DNA of 64,000 nt from Crossaster papposus (GCA_037893245.1 JBAIAA010000415.1:868001-932000), one strand, 5' to 3'. Shown: positions 1 through 10,777, numbered from the stretch's first letter. Notes: generated from the sequence alone by a model not told the origin. Program-made: numbers and translations.

Positions 1-293
1 TGGAGAAACCGTGATTTGAACCAGGGGGTTCTCACATGCGATGCGAGCGCTCTACCTCTGAGCTATATCCCCGTTGTTAAACAGTTTCTTCCGTTGGATT
101 TGGTGTTTCAAATCAAATCATACCGGTTGGAGTTTTAATTTCAAAAATGGAGATACCGGGATTCGAACCAGGGGCTTCTCACATGCGGAGAGAGCGCTCT
201 ACCTCTGAGCTATACCCCCGTTGTTAAACAGTTTCTTCCGTTGGCTTTGATGTTTCAAATCAATCGTTTTGGTTGGAGTTTTAATTTCAAAAA

Positions 294-350
294 TGGAGAT
301 ACCGGGATTCGAACCCGGGGCTTCTCACTCTACCTCTGAGCTATATCCCC
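294..350 (-). pseudogene. tRNA-Ala-like unit lacking the anticodon arm
   Basis: A 15-bp deletion removes the anticodon loop and most of its stem, leaving 57 bp with acceptor stem (G3:U70 included), D-arm sequence, complete T arm and T5. It cannot decode. The upstream and downstream spacers are normal. Confidence 0.85.
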
Positions 351-720
351 GTCGTTAAACTGTTTCTTACGTTGGCTTTGGTGTTTCAAATCAATCGTTT
401 TGGTTATACAAATAATTTCAATAATGGAGAAACCGGAATTTGAACCAGGGGGTTCTCCCATGCGATGCGAGTGCTCTACCTCTGAGCTATATCCCCGTTG
501 TTATAGTTTCTTCCGTTGGCTTTGATGTTTCAAATCAATCGGTTTGGTTGGAGTTTTAATTTCAAAAATGGAGATACCGGGATTCTAACCAGGGGCTTTT
601 TAAATGCGAAGCGAGCGCTCTACCTCTGAGCTATATCCCCGTCGTTAAACTGTTTCTTACGTTGGCTTTGGTGTTTCAAATCAATCGTTTTGGTTATACA
701 TGTAGAATTAATTTCAAAAA

Positions 721-792
721 TGGAGATACCGGGATTCGAACACGGGGCTTCTCACATACGAAGCGAGCGCTCTACCTCTGAGCTATATCCCC
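721..792 (-). tRNA. tRNA-Ala-like with anticodon CGU (Thr)
   Basis: The anticodon loop is TTCGTAT instead of TTCGCAT, so the anticodon is CGU (codon ACG, Thr), while the acceptor still carries G3:U70. A second change, G52 to T, breaks T-stem pair 52:62 and alters the first base of the B box. T5 terminator is intact. Either a decayed gene or an alanine-accepting tRNA that would read a Thr codon. Confidence 0.55.
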
Positions 793-1012
793 GTTGTTAA
801 ACTGTTTCTTCCGTTGACTTTGGTGTTTCAAATCAATCGTTTTGGTTGGAGTTTTATTTTCAAAAATGGAGATACCGGGATTCGAACCCGGGGCTTCTTA
901 CATGCGAGGCGAGTGCTCTACCTCTGAGCTATATCCCTGTTGTTAAACAGTTTCTTCCGTTGGCTTTGATGTTTCAAATCAATCGGTTTTGTTGGAGTTT
1001 TAATTTCAAAAA

Positions 1013-1084
1013 TGGAGATACCGGGATTCGAACCCGGGGCTTCTCACATGCGAAGCGAGCGCTCTACCTCTGAGCTATATCCCC
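1013..1084 (-). tRNA. tRNA-Ala (CGC), exact consensus copy
   Basis: This copy serves as the reference for the array. On the minus strand it folds as acceptor GGGGATA/TATCTCC, D stem GCTC/GAGC, anticodon stem CTCGC/GTGAG with loop TTCGCAT, T stem CCGGG/CCCGG with loop TTCGAAT, then A73. G3:U70, the main AlaRS identity element, is present. The A box (TAGCTCAGAGG) and B box (GGTTCGAATCC) fit Pol III promoters. Five T residues follow A73 (plus 1008-1012), a standard Pol III terminator. CCA is not encoded, as expected in a eukaryote. The anticodon reads GCG. Confidence 0.88.
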
Positions 1085-1164
1085 GTCGTTAAACTGTTTC
1101 TTACGTTGGCTTTGGTGTTTCAAATCAATCGTTGTGGTTATACATGTAGAATTAATTTCAAAAA

Positions 1165-1236
1165 TGGAGATACCGGGATTCGAACCCGGGGCTTCTCACA
1201 TGCGAAGCGAGAGCTCTACCTCTGAGCTATATCCCC
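1165..1236 (-). tRNA. tRNA-Ala (CGC), T26 variant
   Basis: Differs from the consensus only at position 26 (G to T), the hinge between the D and anticodon stems, so all four stems stay paired. G3:U70, A and B boxes and T5 are kept. The spacer on its high-coordinate (5') side leads straight from the terminator-less unit at 1311. Confidence 0.72.
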
Positions 1237-1608
1237 GTTGTTAAACTGTTTCTTCATTTGGCTTCGGTGTTTTAAATCAATCGTTTTGGTTATACAAATA
1301 ATTTAAATAATGGAGAAACCGAGATTTGAACCAGGGGGTTCTCACATGCGATGCGAGCGCTCTACCTCTGAGCTATATCCCCGTTGTTAAACAGTTTCTT
1401 CCGTTGGCTTTGATGTTTCAAATCAATCGGTTTGGTTGGAGTTTTAATTTCAAAAATGGAGATACCGGGATTCGAACCAGGGGCTTTTCAAATGCGAAGC
1501 GAGCACTCTACCTCTGAGCTATATCCACGTCGTTAAACTGTTTCTTACGTTGGCTTTGGTGTTTCAAATCAATCGTTTTGGTTATACATGTAGAATTAAT
1601 TTCAAAAA

Positions 1609-1680
1609 TGGAGATACCGGGATTCGAACACGGGGCTTCTCACATACGAAGCGAGCGCTCTACCTCTGAGCTATATCCCC
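1609..1680 (-). tRNA. tRNA-Ala-like with anticodon CGU (Thr)
   Basis: Same two changes as at 721 (C36 to U, G52 to U); T5 kept. Confidence 0.55.
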
Positions 1681-2338
1681 GTTGTTAAACTGTTTCTTCC
1701 GTTGACTTTGGTGTTTCAAATCAATCGTTTTGGTTGGAGTTTTAATTTCAAAAATGGAGATACCGGGATTCGAACCCGGGGCTTCTTACATGCGAGGCGA
1801 GCGCTCTACCTCTGAGCTATATCCCTGTTGTTAAACAGTTTCTTCCGTTGGCTTTGATGTTTCAAATCAATCGGTTTGGTTGGAGTTTTAATTTCAAAAA
1901 TGGAGATACCGGGATTCGAACCCGGGGCTTCTCACATGCGAAGCGAGCGCTCTACCTCTGAGTTATATCCCCGTTGTTAAACTGTTTCTTCATTTGGCTT
2001 TGGTGTTTTAAATCAATCGTTTTGGTTATACAAATAATTTCAATAATGGAGAAACCGGGAATTGAACCAGGGGGTTCTCACATGCGATGCGAGCGCTCTA
2101 CCTCTGAGTTATATCCGCGTTGTTAAACTGTTTGTTCCGTTGGCTTTCGTGTTTTAAATCAATCGTTTTGGTTAGAGAATTAATTTCAAAAATGAAGATA
2201 CCGGGATTCGAACCCGGGGCTTCTCACATGCGAAGCGAGCGCTCTACCTCTGAGTTATATTCCCGTTGTTAAACAGTTTCTTCCGTTGGCTTTGATGTTT
2301 CAAATCAATCGTTTTGGTTGGAGTTTTAATTTCAAAAA

Positions 2339-2395
2339 TGGAGATACCGGGATTCGAACCCGGGGCTTCTCACTCTACCTCTGAGCTATATCCCC
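2339..2395 (-). pseudogene. tRNA-Ala-like unit lacking the anticodon arm
   Basis: Same 15-bp deletion as at 294, with the same neighbours (a terminator-less unit on its right at 2470), so the two are copies of one deletion allele. Confidence 0.85.
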
Positions 2396-2907
2396 GTCGT
2401 TAAACTGTTTCTTACGTTGGCTTTGGTGTTTCAAATCAATCGTTTTGGTTATACAAATAATTTCAATAATGGAGAAACCGGAATTTGAACCAAGTGGTTC
2501 TCCCATACGATGCGAGCGCTCTACCTCTGAGCTATATCCCCGTTGTTAAACAGTTTCTTCCGTTGGCTTTGATGTTTCAAATCAATCGGTTTGGTTGGAG
2601 TTTTAATTTCAAAAATGGAGATACCGGGATTCTAACCAGGGGCTTTTTAAATGCGAAGCGAGCGCTCTACCTCTGAGCTATATCCCCGTTGTTAAACTGT
2701 TTCTTCCGTTGACTTTGGTGTTTCAAATCAATCGTTTTGGTTGGAGTTTTAATTTCAAAAATGGAGATAGCGGGATTCGAACCAGGGGCTCCTTACATGC
2801 GAAGCGAGCGCTCTACCTCTGAGCTATATCCGCGTTGTTAAACTGTTTGTTCCGTTGGCTTTCGTGTTTTAATTCAATCGTTTTGGTTAGAGAATTATTT
2901 TCAAAAA

Positions 2908-2979
2908 TGGAGATACCGGGATTCGAACCCGGGGCTTCTCACATGCGAAGCGAGCGCTCTACCTCTGAGCTATATCCCC
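2908..2979 (-). tRNA. tRNA-Ala (CGC), exact consensus copy
   Basis: Identical over 72 nt to the copy at 1013, with T5 directly after A73. Its upstream spacer is the GTTGTTAAAC form. Confidence 0.86.
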
Positions 2980-3491
2980 GTTGTTAAACTGTTTCTTCCG
3001 TTGACTTTGGTGTTTCAAATCAATCGTTTTGGTTGGATTTTTTATTTCAAAAATGGAGATACTGGGATTCGAACCCGGGGCTTCTCACATGCGAAGCGAG
3101 CGCTCTACCTCTGAGCTATATCCCCGTTGTTAAACAGTTTCTTCCGTTGACTTTGGTGTTTCAAATCAATCGTTTTGGTTGGACTTTTAATTTCAAAAAT
3201 GGAGATACCGGGATTCGAGCCAGGGGCTTCTTACATGCGAAGCGAGCGCTCTACCTCTGAGCTATATCCCCGTTGTTAAAGTGTTTCTTCCGTTGACTTT
3301 GGTGATTCAAATCAATCGTTTTGGTTGGAGTTTTAATTTCAAAAATGGAGATACCGGGATTCGAAACCGGGGCTTCTCACATGCGAAGCGAGCGCTCTAC
3401 CTCTGAGCTATATCCCCGTTGTTAAACAGTTTCTTCCGTTGGATTTGGTGTTTCAAATCAATCGTTTTGGTTGGAGTTTTAATTTCAAAAA

Positions 3492-3563
3492 TGGAGATAC
3501 CGGGATTCGAACCCGGGGCTTCTCACATGCGAAGCGAGCGCTCTACCTCTGAGCTATATCCCC
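3492..3563 (-). tRNA. tRNA-Ala (CGC), exact consensus copy
   Basis: Identical to the reference copy at 1013. It lies between a T53 unit (3346) and a T26 unit (3644), the same neighbours as in the 1180-bp repeat. Confidence 0.86.
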
Positions 3564-3643
3564 GTCGTTAAACTGTTTCTTACGTTGGCTTTGGTGTTTC
3601 AAATCAATCGTTGTGGTTATACATGTAGAATTAATTTCAAAAA

Positions 3644-3715
3644 TGGAGATACCGGGATTCGAACCCGGGGCTTCTCACATGCGAAGCGAGAGCTCTACCT
3701 CTGAGCTATATCCCC
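3644..3715 (-). tRNA. tRNA-Ala (CGC), T26 variant
   Basis: Same single change as at 1165; lies downstream (minus strand) of the terminator-less unit at 3790. Confidence 0.72.
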
Positions 3716-4087
3716 GTTGTTAAACTGTTTCTTCATTTGGCTTCGGTGTTTTAAATCAATCGTTTTGGTTATACAAATAATTTCAATAATGGAGAAACCG
3801 AGATTTGAACCAGGGGGTTCTCACATGCGATGCGAGCGCTCTACCTCTGAGCTATATCCCCGTTGTTAAACAGTTTCTTCCGTTGGCTTTGATGTTTCAA
3901 ATCAATCGGTTTGGTTGGAGTTTTAATTTCAAAAATGGAGATACCGGGATTCGAACCAGGGGCTTTTCAAATGCGAAGCGAGCACTCTACCTCTGAGCTA
4001 TATCCACGTCGTTAAACTGTTTCTTACGTTGGCTTTGGTGTTTCAAATCAATCGTTTTATTTATACATGTAGAATTAATTTCAAAAA

Positions 4088-4159
4088 TGGAGATACCGGG
4101 ATTCGAACACGGGGCTTCTCACATACGAAGCGAGCGCTCTACCTCTGAGCTATATCCCC
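4088..4159 (-). tRNA. tRNA-Ala-like with anticodon CGU (Thr)
   Basis: Same changes as at 721; spacer has TTTATTTATAC in place of TTTGGTTATAC. Confidence 0.55.
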
Positions 4160-4671
4160 GTTGTTAAACTGTTTCTTCCGTTGACTTTGGTGTTTCAAAT
4201 CAATCGTTTTGGTTGGATTTTTTATTTCAAAAATGGAGATACTGGGATTCGAACCCGGGGCTTCTCACATGCGAAGCGAGCGCTCTACCTCTGAGCTATA
4301 TCCCCGTTGTTAAACAGTTTCTTCCGTTGACTTTGGTGTTTCAAATCAATCGTTTTGGTTGGACTTTTAATTTCAAAAATGGAGATACCGGGATTCGAAC
4401 CAGGGGCTTCTTACATGCGAAGCGACCGCTCTACCTCTGAGCTATATCCCCGTTGTTAAAGTGTTTCTTCCGTTGACTTTGGTGTTTCAAATCAATCGTT
4501 TTGGTTGGAGTTTTAATTTCAAAAATGGAGATACCGGGATTCGAAACCGGGGCTTCTCACATGCGAAGCGAGCGCTCTACCTCTGAGCTATATCCCCGTT
4601 GTTAAACAGTTTCTTCCGTTGGCTTTGATGTTTCAAATCAATCGGTTTGGTTGGAGTTTTAATTTCAAAAA

Positions 4672-4743
4672 TGGAGATACCGGGATTCGAACCCGGGGCT
4701 TCTCACATGCGAAGCGAGCGCTCTACCTCTGAGCTATATCCCC
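4672..4743 (-). tRNA. tRNA-Ala (CGC), exact consensus copy
   Basis: Identical to the reference copy, T5 terminator present. Together with the copy at 4964 it flanks the decayed unit at 4818, part of the ten-unit version of the higher-order repeat. Confidence 0.86.
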
Positions 4744-4963
4744 GTTGTTAAACTGTTTCTTACGTTGGCTTTGGTGTTTCAAATCAATCGTTTTGGTTAG
4801 AGAATTAATTTCAAAATTGGAGATACCGGGATTCGAACTCGGGTCTTCTCACATGCGAAGCGAGCGCTCTACCTCTGAGCTATATCCCCGTTGTTAAACG
4901 GTTTCTTCCGTTGGATTTGGTGTTTCAAATCAATCGTTTTGGTTGGAGTTTTAATTTCAAAAA

Positions 4964-5035
4964 TGGAGATACCGGGATTCGAACCCGGGGCTTCTCACAT
5001 GCGAAGCGAGCGCTCTACCTCTGAGCTATATCCCC
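4964..5035 (-). tRNA. tRNA-Ala (CGC), exact consensus copy
   Basis: Identical to the reference copy, T5 terminator present, followed on the plus strand by a T26 unit at 5116. Confidence 0.86.
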
Positions 5036-5115
5036 GTCGTTAAACTGTTTCTTACGTTGGCTTTGGTGTTTCAAATCAATCGTTGTGGTTATACATGTAG
5101 AATTAATTTCAAAAA

Positions 5116-5187
5116 TGGAGATACCGGGATTCGAACCCGGGGCTTCTCACATGCGAAGCGAGAGCTCTACCTCTGAGCTATATCCCC
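5116..5187 (-). tRNA. tRNA-Ala (CGC), T26 variant
   Basis: Same single change as at 1165; downstream of the terminator-less unit at 5262. Confidence 0.72.
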
Positions 5188-5559
5188 GTTGTTAAACTGT
5201 TTCTTCATTTGGCTTCGGTGTTTTGAATCAATCGTTTTGGTTATACAAATAATTTCAATAATGGAGAAACCGAGATTTGAACCAGGGGGTTCTCACATGC
5301 GATGCGAGCGCTCTACCTCTGAGCTATATCCCCGTTGTTAAACAGTTTCTTCCGTTGGCTTTGATGTTTCAAATCAATCGGTTTGGTTGGAGTTTTAATT
5401 TCAAAAATGGAGATACCGGGATTCGAACCAAGGGCTTTTCAAATGCGAAGCGAGCACTCTACCTCTGAGCTATATCCACGTCGTTAAACTGTTTCTTACG
5501 TTGGCTTTGGTGTTTCAAATCAATCGTTTTGGTTATACATGTAGAATTAATTTCAAAAA

Positions 5560-5631
5560 TGGAGATACCGGGATTCGAACACGGGGCTTCTCACATACGA
5601 AGCGAGCGCTCTACCTCTGAGCTATATCCCC
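5560..5631 (-). tRNA. tRNA-Ala-like with anticodon CGU (Thr)
   Basis: Same changes as at 721; T5 kept. Confidence 0.55.
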
Positions 5632-5851
5632 GTTGTTAAACTGTTTCTTCCGTTGACTTTGGTGTTTCAAATCAATCGTTTTGGTTGGAGTTTTAATTTC
5701 AAAAATGGAGATACCGGGATTCGAACCCGGGGCTTCTTACATGCGAGGCGAGCGCTCTACCTCTGAGCTATATCCCTGTTGTTAAACAGTTTCTTCCGTT
5801 GGCTTTGATGTTTCAAATCAATCGGTTTGGTTGGAGTTTTAATTTCAAAAA

Positions 5852-5923
5852 TGGAGATACCGGGATTCGAACCCGGGGCTTCTCACATGCGAAGCGAGCG
5901 CTCTACCTCTGAGCTATATCCCC
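5852..5923 (-). tRNA. tRNA-Ala (CGC), exact consensus copy
   Basis: Identical to the reference copy, T5 terminator present. The matching slot in the segmental copy at 10268 has A71 and so a broken acceptor stem, showing decay after duplication. Confidence 0.86.
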
Positions 5924-6289
5924 GTTGTTAAACTGTTTCTTCATTTGGCTTTGGTGTTTTAAATCAATCGTTTTGGTTATACAAATAATTTCAATAATGG
6001 AGAAACCGGGATTTGAACCAGGGGGTTCTCACATGCGATGCGAGCGCTCTACCTCTGAGCTATATCCCCGTCGTTAAACTGTTTGTTCCGTTAACTTTCG
6101 TGTTTTAAATCAATCGTTTTGGTTAGAGAATTAATTTCAAAAATGAAGATACCGGGATTCGAACCCGGGGCCTCTCACATGCGAAGCGAGCGCTCTACCT
6201 CTGAGTTATATTCCCGTTGTTAAACAGTTTCTTCCTTTGACTTTGGTGTTTCAAATCAATCGTTTTGGTTGGATTTTTAAGTTCAAAAA

Positions 6290-6361
6290 TGGAGATACCG
6301 GGATTCGAACCCGGGGCTTCTCACATGCGAAGCGAGCGCTCTACCTCTGAGCTATATCCCC
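6290..6361 (-). tRNA. tRNA-Ala (CGC), exact consensus copy
   Basis: Identical to the reference copy. It has a private downstream spacer change shared only with 10706 and 15283. Confidence 0.86.
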
Positions 6362-6727
6362 GTTGTTAAACAGTTTCTTCCGTTGACTTTGGTGTTTCAA
6401 ATCAATTGTTTTGGTTGCAGTTTTAATTTCAAAAATGGAAATACCGGGATTCGAACCTGGAGCTTCTCACATGCGAAGCAAGCGCTCTACCTCTGAGCTA
6501 TATCCCCGTTGTTAAACTGTTTCTTACGTTGGCTTTGGTGTTTCAAATCAATCGTTTTGGTTAGAGAATTAATTTCAAAATTGGAGATACCGGGATTCGA
6601 ACTCGGGTCTTCTCACATGCGAAGCGAGCGCTCTACCTCTGAGCTATATCCCCGTTGTTAAACAGTTTCTTCCGTTGGATTTGGTGTTTCAAATCAATCG
6701 TTTTGGTTGGAGTTTTAATTTCAAAAA

Positions 6728-6799
6728 TGGAGATACCGGGATTCGAACCCGGGGCTTCTCACATGCGAAGCGAGCGCTCTACCTCTGAGCTATATCCCC
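6728..6799 (-). tRNA. tRNA-Ala (CGC), exact consensus copy
   Basis: Identical to the reference copy. Its segmental counterpart at 11144 has lost the 5' acceptor strand (TGGCGG replaces TCCCCG on the plus strand). Confidence 0.86.
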
Positions 6800-6879
6800 G
6801 TCGTTAAACTGTTTCTTACGGTGGCTTTGGTGTTTCAAATCAATCGTTGTGGTTATACATGTAGAATTAATTTCAAAAA

Positions 6880-6951
6880 TGGAGATACCGGGATTCGAAC
6901 CCGGGGCTTCTCACATGCGAAGCGAGAGCTCTACCTCTGAGCTATATCCCC
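6880..6951 (-). tRNA. tRNA-Ala (CGC), T26 variant
   Basis: Same single change as at 1165; downstream of the terminator-less unit at 7026. Confidence 0.72.
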
Positions 6952-7323
6952 GTTGTTAAACTGTTTCTTCATTTGGCTTCGGTGTTTTAAATCAATCGTT
7001 TTGGTTATACAAATAATTTCAATAATGGTGAAACCGAGATTTGAACCAGGGGGTTCTCACATGCGATGCGAGCGCTCTACCTCTGAGCTATATCCCCGTT
7101 GTTAAACAGTTTCTTCCGTTGGCTTTGATGTTTCAAATCAATCGGTTTGGTTGGAGTTTTAATTTCAAAAATGGAGATACCGGGATTCGAACCAGGGGCT
7201 TTTCAAATGCGAAGCGAGCACTCTACCTCTGAGCTATATCCACGTCGTTAAACTGTTTCTTACGTTGGCTTTGGTGTTTCAAATCAATCGTTTTGGTTAT
7301 ACATGTAGAATTAATTTCAAAAA

Positions 7324-7395
7324 TGGAGATACCGGGATTCGAACACGGGGCTTCTCACATACGAAGCGAGCGCTCTACCTCTGAGCTATATCCCC
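7324..7395 (-). tRNA. tRNA-Ala-like with anticodon CGU (Thr)
   Basis: Same changes as at 721; slot three of the 1180-bp repeat. Confidence 0.55.
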
Positions 7396-7907
7396 GTTGT
7401 TAAACTGTTTCTTCCGTTGACTTTGGTGTTTCAAATCAATCGTTTTGGTTGGATTTTTTATTTCAAAAATGGAGATACTGGGATTCGAACCCGGGGCTTC
7501 TCACATGCGAAGCGAGCGCTCTACCTCTGAGCTATATCCCCGTTGTTAAACAGTTTCTTCCGTTGACTTTGGTGTTTCAAATCAATCGTTTTGGTTGGAC
7601 TTTTAATTTCAAAAATGGAGATACCGGGATTCGAACCAGGGGCTTCTTACATGCGAAGCGACCGCTCTACCTCTGAGCTATATCCCCGTTGTTAAAGTGT
7701 TTCTTCCGTTGACTTTGGTGTTTCAAATCAATCGTTTTGGTTGGAGTTTTAATTTCAAAAATGGAGATACCGGGATTCGAAACCGGGGCTTCTCACATGC
7801 GAAGCGAGCGCTCTACCTCTGAGCTATATCCCCGTTGTTAAACAGTTTCTTCCGTTGGATTTGGTGTTTCAAATCAATCGTTTTGGTTGGAGTTTTAATT
7901 TCAAAAA

Positions 7908-7979
7908 TGGAGATACCGGGATTCGAACCCGGGGCTTCTCACATGCGAAGCGAGCGCTCTACCTCTGAGCTATATCCCC
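7908..7979 (-). tRNA. tRNA-Ala (CGC), exact consensus copy
   Basis: Identical to the reference copy; occupies slot seven of the 1180-bp repeat, with T5 at plus 7903-7907. Confidence 0.86.
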
Positions 7980-8059
7980 GTCGTTAAACTGTTTCTTACG
8001 TTGGCTTTGGTGTTTCAAATCAATCGTTGTGGTTATACATGTAGAATTAATTTCAAAAA

Positions 8060-8131
8060 TGGAGATACCGGGATTCGAACCCGGGGCTTCTCACATGCGA
8101 AGCGAGAGCTCTACCTCTGAGCTATATCCCC
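8060..8131 (-). tRNA. tRNA-Ala (CGC), T26 variant
   Basis: Same single change as at 1165; slot eight of the 1180-bp repeat. The 74-bp spacer up to 8206 contains no T4 run on the minus strand. Confidence 0.72.
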
Positions 8132-8205
8132 GTTGTTAAACTGTTTCTTCATTTGGCTTCGGTGTTTTAAATCAATCGTTTTGGTTATACAAATAATTTC
8201 AATAA

Positions 8206-8277
8206 TGGAGAAACCGAGATTTGAACCAGGGGGTTCTCACATGCGATGCGAGCGCTCTACCTCTGAGCTATATCCCC
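8206..8277 (-). pseudogene. Terminator-less tRNA-Ala-like class (type copy of 17)
   Basis: Class members start at 1, 425, 1311, 2047, 2470, 3790, 5262, 5998, 7026, 8206, 9386, 10414, 11442, 12622, 13066, 14255 and 14991. A73 is followed by TTATT instead of TTTTT, so the Pol III terminator is lost. Position 67 is T, breaking acceptor pair 6:67; the T stem is mispaired at 51:63 and the T loop reads TTCAAAT; position 32 is A in most. The anticodon is still CGC. Read from the A box, a transcript would continue into the next unit. Confidence 0.8.
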
Positions 8278-8351
8278 GTTGTTAAACAGTTTCTTCCGTT
8301 GGCTTTGATGTTTCAAATCAATCGGTTTGGTTGGAGTTTTAATTTCAAAAA

Positions 8352-8423
8352 TGGAGATACCGGGATTCGAACCAGGGGCTTTTCAAATGCGAAGCGAGCA
8401 CTCTACCTCTGAGCTATATCCAC
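8352..8423 (-). pseudogene. tRNA-Ala pseudogene class with damaged anticodon stem (type copy of 11)
   Basis: Members: 1457, 3936, 5408, 7172, 8352, 9532, 11588, 13212 and 14401, with looser relatives at 569 and 2616. The 3' anticodon strand has become TTGAA and no longer pairs with CTCGC. In the nine main members the second acceptor base is T (GTGGATA), breaking pair 2:71. Most also have CCTGG in the T stem. T5 is kept. Confidence 0.8.
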
Positions 8424-8503
8424 GTCGTTAAACTGTTTCTTACGTTGGCTTTGGTGTTTCAAATCAATCGTTTTGGTTATACATGTAGAATTAATTTCAA
8501 AAA

Positions 8504-8575
8504 TGGAGATACCGGGATTCGAACACGGGGCTTCTCACATACGAAGCGAGCGCTCTACCTCTGAGCTATATCCCC
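8504..8575 (-). tRNA. tRNA-Ala-like with anticodon CGU (Thr)
   Basis: Same changes as at 721; 1180 bp from 7324. Confidence 0.55.
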
Positions 8576-9087
8576 GTTGTTAAACTGTTTCTTCCGTTGA
8601 CTTTGGTGTTTCAAATCAATCGTTTTGGTTGGATTTTTTATTTCAAAAATGGAGATACTGGGATTCGAAGCCGGGGCTTCTCACATGCGAAGCGAGCGCT
8701 CTACCTCTGAGCTATATCCCCGTTGTTAAACAGTTTCTTCCGTTGACTTTGGTGTTTCAAATCAATCGTTTTGGTTGGACTTTTAATTTCAAAAATGGAG
8801 ATACCGGGATTCGAACCAGGGGCTTCTTACATGCGAAGCGACAGCTCTACCTCTGAGCTATATCCCCGTTGTTAAAGTGTTTCTTCCGTTGACTTTGGTG
8901 TTTCAAATCAATCGTTTTGGTTGGAGTTTTAATTTCAAAAATGGAGATACCGGGATTCGAAACCGGGGCTTCTCACATGCGAAGCGAGCGCTCTACCTCT
9001 GAGCTATATCCCCGTTGTTAAACAGTTTCTTCCGTTGGATTTGGTGTTTCAAATCAATCGTTTTGGTTGGAGTTTTAATTTCAAAAA

Positions 9088-9159
9088 TGGAGATACCGGG
9101 ATTCGAACCCGGGGCTTCTCACATGCGAAGCGAGCGCTCTACCTCTGAGCTATATCCCC
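9088..9159 (-). tRNA. tRNA-Ala (CGC), exact consensus copy
   Basis: Identical to the reference copy; exactly 1180 bp from the copy at 7908. Confidence 0.86.
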
Positions 9160-9239
9160 GTCGTTAAACTGTTTCTTACGTTGGCTTTGGTGTTTCAAAT
9201 CAATCGTTGTGGTTATACATGTAGAATTAATTTCAAAAA

Positions 9240-9311
9240 TGGAGATACCGGGATTCGAACCCGGGGCTTCTCACATGCGAAGCGAGAGCTCTACCTCTGA
9301 GCTATATCCCC
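9240..9311 (-). tRNA. tRNA-Ala (CGC), T26 variant
   Basis: Same single change as at 1165; 1180 bp from 8060. Confidence 0.72.
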
Positions 9312-9683
9312 GTTGTTAAACTGTTTCTTCATTTGGCTTCGGTGTTTTAAATCAATCGTTTTGGTTATACAAATAATTTCAATAATGGAGAAACCGAGAT
9401 TTGAACCAGGGGGTTCTCACATGCGATGCGAGCGCTCTACCTCTGAGCTATATCCCCGTTGTTAAACAGTTTCTTCCGTTGGCTTTGATGTTTCAAATCA
9501 ATCGGTTTGGTTGGAGTTTTAATTTCAAAAATGGAGATACCGGGATTCGAACCAAGGGCTTTTCAAATGCGAAGCGAGCACTCTACCTCTGAGCTATATC
9601 CACGTCGTTAAACTGTTTCTTACGTTGGCTTTGGTGTTTCAAATCAATCGTTTTGGTTATACATGTAGAATTAATTTCAAAAA

Positions 9684-9755
9684 TGGAGATACCGGGATTC
9701 GAACACGGGGCTTCTCACATACGAAGCGAGCGCTCTACCTCTGAGCTATATCCCC
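9684..9755 (-). tRNA. tRNA-Ala-like with anticodon CGU (Thr)
   Basis: Same changes as at 721; 1180 bp from 8504. Confidence 0.55.
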
Positions 9756-10705
9756 GTTGTTAAACTGTTTCTTCCGTTGACTTTGGTGTTTCAAATCAAT
9801 CGTTTTGGTTGGAGTTTTAATTTCAAAAATGGAGATACCGGGATTCGAACCCGGGGCTTCTTACGTGCGAAGCGAGCGCTCTACCTCTGAGCTATATCCC
9901 CGTTGTTAAACAGTTTCTTCCGTTGACTTTGGTGTTTCAAATCAATCGTTTTGGTTGGACTTTTAATTTCAAAAATGGAGATACCGGGATTCGAACCAGG
10001 GGCTTCTTACATGCGAAGCGACCGCTCTACCTCTGAGCTATATCCCCGTTGTTAAAGTGTTTCTTCCGTTGACTTTGGTGTTTCAAATCAATCGTTTTGG
10101 TTGGAGTTTTAATTTCAAAAATGGAGATACCGGGATTCGAACCCGGGGCTTCTTACATGCGAGGCGAGCGCTCTACCTCTGAGCTATATCCCTGTTGTTA
10201 AACAGTTTCTTCCGTTGGCTTTGATGTTTCAAATTAATCGGTTTGGTTGGAGTTTTAATTTCAAAAATGTAGATACCGGGATTCGAACCCGGGGCTTCTC
10301 ACATGCGAAGCGAGCGCTCTACCTCTGAGCTATATCCCCGTTGTTAAACTGTTTCTTCATTTGGCTTTGGTGTTTTAAATCAATCGTTTTGGTTATACAA
10401 ATAATTTCAATAATGGAGAAACCGGGATTTGAACCAGGGGGTTCTCACATGCGATGCGAGCGCTCTACCTCTGAGCTATATCCCCGTCGTTAAACTGTTT
10501 GTTCCGTTAACTTTCGTGTTTTAAATCAATCGTTTTGGTTAGAGAATTAATTTCAAAAATGAAGATACCGGGATTCGAACCCGGGGCCTCTCACATGCGA
10601 AGCGAGCGCTCTACCTCTGAGTTATATTCCCGTTGTTAAACAGTTTCTTCCTTTGACTTTGGTGTTTCAAATCAATCGTTTTGGTTGGATTTTTAAGTTC
10701 AAAAA

Positions 10706-10777
10706 TGGAGATACCGGGATTCGAACCCGGGGCTTCTCACATGCGAAGCGAGCGCTCTACCTCTGAGCTATATCCCC
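10706..10777 (-). tRNA. tRNA-Ala (CGC), exact consensus copy
   Basis: Identical to the reference copy; segmental counterpart of 6290 (offset 4416 bp). Confidence 0.86.

Larger units (their letters stand above)
5998..6951 (-). repeat. Segmental copy of a six-spacer tRNA block
   Basis: Units at 5998, 6144, 6290, 6436, 6592, 6728 and 6880 reappear in the same order at 10414, 10560, 10706, 10852, 10998, 11144 and 11296, a constant offset of 4416 bp. The first five also recur at 14991, 15137, 15283, 15429 and 15575, offset about 8990 bp. Private variants are shared, for example the spacer change to TAAGTTC before 6290, 10706 and 15283. So blocks several kb long were copied as units. Confidence 0.85.
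7026..8205 (-). repeat. 1180-bp higher-order repeat, eight tRNA units
   Basis: Eight distinct unit types follow one another in fixed order: terminator-less (7026), damaged stem (7172), CGU (7324), A64 (7470), 7616 type, T53 (7762), exact consensus (7908), T26 (8060). Six spacings of 146 bp plus two of 152 bp give 1180 bp. The same eight recur at 8206 (up to 9385, its last units matching 8352-9240), 11442-12621 and 13066-14254; the last is 1189 bp long through a 9-bp insertion beside 14230. Expanded (3790-5261, ten units) and contracted (12622-13065, three units) versions exist. This is the pattern left by unequal exchange of multi-unit blocks. Confidence 0.9.
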
